A DNA stretch of 35,003 nucleotides from Paludibacteraceae bacterium (GTDB lineage: Bacteria; Bacteroidota; Bacteroidia; Bacteroidales; Paludibacteraceae). Location of the stretch: positions 1 through 35,003 of the forward strand of contig JAFGVL010000106.1 in the NCBI GenBank assembly GCA_016938015.1, given 5' to 3'. Shown here one piece after another: positions 31,259 to 35,003 of this stretch (its first letter is position 1; each line of letters starts with the position of its first letter). Both the position numbers and the translations under genes were made by a program. The notes under the pieces are model-generated. The model did no database searches. It was not told where the DNA came from and was given only the letters and a program-made list of their open reading frames with translations.

Positions 31259-32025
31259 TAAAAACGCAGATGTTTGAGAGATTCGTGATGGTTGATAATA
31301 CTTTTCAAAGAATAAATTCCAATATCCAAATGTTCTTTTACAAAATTAGCCGTAACTTTATTGTCACTTTCGGTAGTTTTAACACCATCTTCACGCAAAG
31401 GCATGTCTGACACCAACAATAAAGCTCCGATAGGTATATGGTTGGCAAATCCGGCAGTAAACAATGTAGCTGTTTCCATATCAATGGCCATGGCTCTAAT
31501 GCGAACCAAGTATTGTTTAAAATCGCTGTCGTGTTCCCAAACACGCCTATTGGTTGTATATACAGTTCCGGTCCAGTAATCGTTACCCCTATCGCGAATT
31601 ACCGAAGATGCTGCACGTTGAATAGCAAAAGCCGGTAATGCAGGCACTTCGGGCGGGTAATAATCGTTAGATGTACCTTCGCCACGAATGGCGGCACTAG
31701 GCAAAATATAGTCGCCTATTTTATTGTGATTTTTCAATCCGCCACATTTACCTAAAAACAATACTGCAGAAGGGTTTACTGCCGATAGCATATCCATAAT
31801 TATGGCCGCATTCGGACTACCCATACCAAAATTAATAATAGTAATTCCTTCTGCAGAAGCATTTATCATGTTAGCGTCGCTAATTACCTCAACGCCAAAT
31901 TCTTTAGCAAATAATTCAACATAATTTCTGAAATTAGTAAGCAAAATGTGCTTCGTAAAACCTTCTAATGGCCTTTTTGTATAGCGAGGTAACCAATTTG
32001 CTACAATTTCTTCTTTGGTTTTCAT
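31258..32025 (-). CDS. amn: AMP nucleosidase (Bacteroidota type)
   Basis: The protein (255 aa) has the nucleoside-phosphorylase fold: ITIINFGMGSPNAAIIMDML, LFLGKCGGL, the GDYILPSAAIRGEGTS stretch, MAIDMETATLF with the purine-binding Glu, and LLLVSDMPLREDGVKT. It corresponds to the short Bacteroidota proteins annotated AMP nucleosidase, which split AMP into adenine and ribose 5-phosphate. They are much shorter than E. coli Amn, so a related nucleosidase or phosphorylase activity cannot be excluded. It forms a two-gene unit with holA. Confidence 0.88.
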   Translation of the reverse strand: MKTKEEIVANWLPRYTKRPLEGFTKHILLTNFRNYVELFAKEFGVEVISDANMINASAEGITIINFGMGSPNAAIIMDMLSAVNPSAVLFLGKCGGLKNHNKIGDYILPSAAIRGEGTSNDYYPPEVPALPAFAIQRAASSVIRDRGNDYWTGTVYTTNRRVWEHDSDFKQYLVRIRAMAIDMETATLFTAGFANHIPIGALLLVSDMPLREDGVKTTESDNKVTANFVKEHLDIGIYSLKSIINHHESLKHLRF

Positions 32026-32099
32026 CGGAATTAATTTAAAATTTTTACAACTATCAATAAATTTTATTCATGCCTGTTTGTAAGTTTGACATTCAAAAA

Positions 32100-32131
32100 T
32101 TGATGTTCGTATCATACTATTTTTATATTTG
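32100..32131 (+). promoter_or_regulatory. Promoter for the HsdR-N-like gene (TTG-N21-TAnnTTTG)
   Basis: TTG at 32100-32102 and TATATTTG at 32124-32131 are separated by 21 bp. The ATG at 32160 follows after 28 nt. Confidence 0.6.
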
Positions 32132-32159
32132 TACATCAGAATGACAAAAATAAGAAAAA

Positions 32160-32624
32160 ATGGGTCAACTCAACTTTCCTAACTATGCATTTAAAATAAA
32201 AGTTATTAACGAAAAGAAATACATCTTTGATCGTTTGCGAAAAAAATATGTGGCATTACAACCCGAAGAATTGGTGCGACAACACATGGTAGAGTACTTA
32301 ATAGAGGAAAAAAATTACAAAGCATCACTCATTGTAAACGAAACTGCACTTATTTATAACGGTATGCAAAAGCGTTGCGATACAGTAGTTTACGGAACTG
32401 ATGGGCGTCCGATTATGATTATTGAATACAAAGCTCCTTCTGTTGAAATAAGCCAAAAAACATTCGATCAAATTGCCCTTTATAATTCACAATTGCAGGT
32501 AGAATACTTGTTGGTAAGCAATGGCTTAAAACACTTTTGTTGTAGAATTGATTTTAAAACAATGACACACACTTTTTTAGAACAAGTGCCAAATTATGAA
32601 GAGTTGATAAATGAGAAACCGTAA
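32160..32624 (+). CDS. Stand-alone HsdR N-terminal-like (PD-(D/E)XK) protein
   Basis: The 154-residue protein matches the N-terminal nuclease region of type I restriction HsdR subunits: IFDRLRKKYVALQPEELVRQ, KRCDTVVYGTDGRPIMIIEYKAPSVE (Asp ... Glu-x-Lys), and a helical end that includes YNSQLQVEYLLVSNG. No HsdM, HsdS or helicase part is nearby, so this is not a restriction system. I recall this short protein next to holA and amn in many Bacteroidota, which argues for a housekeeping role in nucleic-acid processing. Its activity is unknown. Confidence 0.85.
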   Translation: MGQLNFPNYAFKIKVINEKKYIFDRLRKKYVALQPEELVRQHMVEYLIEEKNYKASLIVNETALIYNGMQKRCDTVVYGTDGRPIMIIEYKAPSVEISQKTFDQIALYNSQLQVEYLLVSNGLKHFCCRIDFKTMTHTFLEQVPNYEELINEKP

Positions 32625-32634
32625 GCATGTAACT

Positions 32635-33159
32635 TTATTTTTTAATTAATTGATACACAAATACATCTAAATACTTTTCTTTTACTCTTACCCAATCTTT
32701 TAAGGTGCCTGTTTTTATGAACCCTTGTTTTTCAAAAAGGGCAATGCTAGGTATATTATCACTCACAATATGAGCATACATGCTATGTAAACCTAAAAAA
32801 TCGAATACATATTTTTCAAGCAAGTCCAAAGCTTCGGAGGCAAATCCTTGTTGCTGAAACGAACTGTCAACCAAAATACCAACTCCTACTTTATTATGAT
32901 GAGGTTCAAACTCAAACAAATCTATCATACCTACGGTTTTTTTTGTAGCAACAGCATCTATCATAAGCCGTAATTGTTTGTTCTCATAGATAGTTTTATC
33001 GGAACTCAATAAATATTGACGCAACACATACTTTGAAAATGGATTCAGCGTATTTCCAACCTGCCACCATTCCGAATTATTTTCCCATCGGTAAAGTAAG
33101 GGTAAATCTTCGGGCTCAAGAGCTCTTAGTTTTACAGTATTGTTTTCTAAATAGGACAT
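32635..33159 (-). CDS. GNAT-family N-acetyltransferase
   Basis: The protein (174 aa) has the GNAT fold of the RimJ/SpeG subgroup: VKLRALEPEDLPLLYRWENN, VGMIDLFEFEPHHNKVGVGI, and the acetyl-CoA loop QQGFASEALDLLEKYVF. It ends with NIPSIALFEKQGFIKTGTLK. Similarity to the SpeG/diamine acetyltransferase type suggests a polyamine or small amine as acceptor, but this is uncertain. It has its own -7 element and converges on the HsdR-N-like gene with only 10 nt between the stops. Confidence 0.9.
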   Translation of the reverse strand: MSYLENNTVKLRALEPEDLPLLYRWENNSEWWQVGNTLNPFSKYVLRQYLLSSDKTIYENKQLRLMIDAVATKKTVGMIDLFEFEPHHNKVGVGILVDSSFQQQGFASEALDLLEKYVFDFLGLHSMYAHIVSDNIPSIALFEKQGFIKTGTLKDWVRVKEKYLDVFVYQLIKK

Positions 33160-33190
33160 AAATAAGTTTTATTAGTTGAAAAACTTTATA

Positions 33191-33198
33191 CAAAGGTA
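33191..33198 (-). promoter_or_regulatory. Promoter -7 element for the acetyltransferase gene
   Basis: Minus strand TACCTTTG at 33198-33191, exact TAnnTTTG, 31 nt before the ATG at 33159, in the gap after the glycosyltransferase stop. No clear -33 element. Confidence 0.5.
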
Positions 33199-33226
33199 TA
33201 GTTATTAGTACTCTATTAGCTGTATT

Positions 33227-34003
33227 TCAGAACCTTTTATGTTTCCAAAAATAATAAACCAATGCTTGTGCATGTTTCCATGTTAAGACAGAAAAACTAT
33301 TTTTTCTTGTAATTTGTTGGTAATGATGTATAATACTTACAGAAGGAAGATAAACTACTGTCCATCGTGCATTCCACATGCGTAAGCACAAATCGGCATC
33401 TTCCGGACCATAAAAAATATGTTCGTCCAATAACCCAACCTGATTTAAAGCAGCTTTACGTATCAACTGGCAAGCACCAATAACATATTCAACCTCAAAA
33501 GGAGCATTACCCTTCATTTGTTCCATGTAAAATTGAGATTGATTCCTTTTTAGAAAAATATTTTTCGAAGCTAACAAATTATAAAATTTATAGCGTAAAG
33601 AAGGGAATCTTCTACAACTAAGTTGTACATCATCATCTATCGAGAGTAATTTGGGAGCACAAATGCCCACTTCGGTATTTGTGTCGATATATGCAACTAA
33701 CTCATTAATAGCCTGTTCATTTACCACCGTATCAATATCTAACAACAGTACTTTATCTGTAGTTACTAATTGCAAGGCCTGATTACGAGCGTGAGCTACA
33801 CCTTTATTTTTTTTATTTTTGATTAATACAGTGTTATGAGAAAGATAGTTGTTTAATATGCTCAATGTTTCATCGGTAGAGCCATTGTCAACAATAAAAA
33901 GTTGATAATTAAATGCACTGACAGACTGTATTAATGCATCCATACACGCAGTAATATACTGTTGCGAATTCCATGTAATAATAACTACAGATAATTCTTT
34001 CAT
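33227..34003 (-). CDS. Family 2 glycosyltransferase
   Basis: The protein (258 aa) is an inverting GT-A glycosyltransferase: LSVVIITWNSQQYITACMDA, LFIVDNGSTDETL, VLLLDIDTVVNEQ (the DxD metal site), and EHIFYGPEDADLCLRMWNAR (catalytic EDxD region). It resembles rhamnosyl-transferase WbbL-like enzymes that work on cell-surface glycans. It has no clear membrane segment. Its ATG follows the radical-SAM stop codon with no gap (TAAATG), so the two are translationally coupled. Confidence 0.9.
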   Translation of the reverse strand: MKELSVVIITWNSQQYITACMDALIQSVSAFNYQLFIVDNGSTDETLSILNNYLSHNTVLIKNKKNKGVAHARNQALQLVTTDKVLLLDIDTVVNEQAINELVAYIDTNTEVGICAPKLLSIDDDVQLSCRRFPSLRYKFYNLLASKNIFLKRNQSQFYMEQMKGNAPFEVEYVIGACQLIRKAALNQVGLLDEHIFYGPEDADLCLRMWNARWTVVYLPSVSIIHHYQQITRKNSFSVLTWKHAQALVYYFWKHKRF

Positions 34004-35003
34004 TTAACCAAACAACTTAACCTTTAGTGCTTTAAGGGTAATTCTAAACTCACTAAAGGATTTAAACTTACTTATATGAGAAAAAATTAGTGTGGGGCGC
34101 AAAAAGAACTTAATATTGTTCCAAAACAACAAACGCTCCATTTGTTTAGAGCTTAAATTGGGGAAATTGAGTATCGAATTACGTTGTACATCTGTTGGCA
34201 CATAATCGCCCCCAACAATCCAATTATTTTGCTTTGCAATGGTATAAAATTCTGTACCTGGGAAAGGTGCCACAATATTGAACATTACTTGACTTACTTT
34301 TAATTTTTTAGCTATTCGCAATGTTTTTTTTATACTGCTAACGGTTTCTAACGGACTAGTTCCTATTAAAATATTCAGCTTTACAGGCACCTCGTATTTT
34401 TTGAGAGCGTTTATGGCCGAAAAAATTTGATCGGACGTAATGCCTTTTTTTATATAGTTTAATATTTCATCGTCAAACGACTCCACTCCCAAATCGACAT
34501 AGTGACAACCCGTATTTGCTAGAATTTCGGCTACCTCATCATCAATTGCATCGGCTCTTGCTTGGCAACCCCACAAAAAATTATATTTTTTCAGTGCATT
34601 GCCTATGGCTAGTAAGCGTTGCTTGGTAACAATAAAGTTATCGTCCATAAAACCTATCGATTTATAGCCTTCACTATGCAATAAAGCCAATTCTTTTTCC
34701 ACATTCTCAACCGAACGAAATGTAATAGGCGGTTTTTTGGTGTTGTTTTTCTTGTATTCAATTTCGCGGGCAAAAGTAAGAGAACTAGGTACGCAATAAA
34801 TACAATTAAACGGACAATTACGAGAGCTAACAATTGTTGTATAAGGAGATTCCTTGAGCTTTGGATTATAAAAACGGTATTGACTAATAAAATGACGAGC
34901 AGGAAAAGGCAATTCATCGAGGTTTTTCATCAGTTCTCGTGGCAAATTATTTTTAACTTTTCCATCCAAAAGATAAGAAATACCTTTTATATTCGAATAA
35001 TCG
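34004..35003 (-). CDS. B12-binding-type radical SAM protein (5' end beyond window)
   Basis: The frame is open to the window edge, so the true start is outside; a TTG at 34969 is only an internal codon. Visible are DYSNIKGISYLLDGK (the linker typical after a cobalamin-binding domain), LPFPARHFISQ, the radical-SAM cluster motif CPFNCIYC, GYKSIGFMDDNFI, CHYVDLGVESFDDEIL and FPGTEFYTIAKQNNW. This is the layout of cobalamin-dependent radical-SAM methylases/oxidoreductases, often in surface-glycan or lipid clusters. The cobalamin domain itself would lie upstream. It is coupled to the glycosyltransferase, suggesting one pathway. Confidence 0.88.
   Translation of the reverse strand, partial: DYSNIKGISYLLDGKVKNNLPRELMKNLDELPFPARHFISQYRFYNPKLKESPYTTIVSSRNCPFNCIYCVPSSLTFAREIEYKKNNTKKPPITFRSVENVEKELALLHSEGYKSIGFMDDNFIVTKQRLLAIGNALKKYNFLWGCQARADAIDDEVAEILANTGCHYVDLGVESFDDEILNYIKKGITSDQIFSAINALKKYEVPVKLNILIGTSPLETVSSIKKTLRIAKKLKVSQVMFNIVAPFPGTEFYTIAKQNNWIVGGDYVPTDVQRNSILNFPNLSSKQMERLLFWNNIKFFLRPTLIFSHISKFKSFSEFRITLKALKVKLFG

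Noticed and set aside
32160-32624. Part of a type I restriction-modification system
   Set aside because: No HsdM, HsdS or helicase domain is present, and the gene sits in a housekeeping neighbourhood.

Overview
The window looks like a chromosomal segment of a low-GC Bacteroidota, most likely order Bacteroidales. The evidence is the gene content (a long-tailed ribosomal protein S16, DUF4494, DUF4270 and DUF4465 proteins, a Bacteroidota-type AMP nucleosidase, a paired ComB/MtaB/Tgt/LptG block, an aspartate carbamoyltransferase with a PyrI regulatory subunit), the lack of clear Shine-Dalgarno sequences, and repeated exact matches to the Bacteroidota -7 promoter element TAnnTTTG. No rRNA, CRISPR array, transposase or prophage is visible.

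Layout. 1-141 is the tail of an upstream gene, closed by a strong terminator that overlaps the next promoter. 228-5850 is a five-gene plus-strand operon: hemerythrin/PAS sensor-like protein, ComB-like phosphatase, MtaB, Tgt, LptG/LptF-type permease. It converges on rpsP through a shared terminator. rfbB (plus) follows, then a minus-strand run: a porin-like outer-membrane protein, a small helix-turn-helix protein, a PAP2 phosphatase, and a DUF4465 lipoprotein under a cobalamin riboswitch. Next come tex, an M15 peptidase lipoprotein, a tRNA-Ser(UGA) with a broken tRNA-Ser copy in its 5' leader, and purC.

Between purC and phoH lies an accessory insert of three minus-strand genes. One is a small protein that aligns by eye with the polymerase core of DnaE but has lost the catalytic aspartates. 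It is followed by a PD-(D/E)XK nuclease-like protein and a YhcG/DUF1016-type nuclease. The first 13 codons and the leader of purC are present twice, once on each side of the DUF1016 gene, so the insertion history is partly readable. This cassette is the best candidate in the window for an undescribed system.

19312-25800 holds housekeeping genes on the minus strand: glyA, a flavin reductase, pyrI and pyrB, an IMPACT-family protein, a DUF4270 lipoprotein and a stand-alone GT5 N-terminal domain protein. Upstream of pyrB is a 28-codon leader ORF whose stop codon sits on a terminator hairpin, which suggests translation-coupled attenuation. The plus-strand panC-panD pair follows, then yggS, a DUF4494 gene and yqgE/algH (minus), yqgF and def (plus), amn-holA (minus), an HsdR-N-like gene (plus), a GNAT acetyltransferase (minus), and a glycosyltransferase/B12-radical-SAM pair (minus) that runs off the right edge.

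Three kinds of short interspersed repeat were recognised: TTTGCGT-rich repeats (14692-14755 and 19222-19311), a GACGCAC/GAGCGGAGTCGAAG element (20662-20722), and an 18-bp palindrome inside the pseudo-tRNA. All functional assignments come from reading the translated sequence and remembered family motifs; no database search was run.
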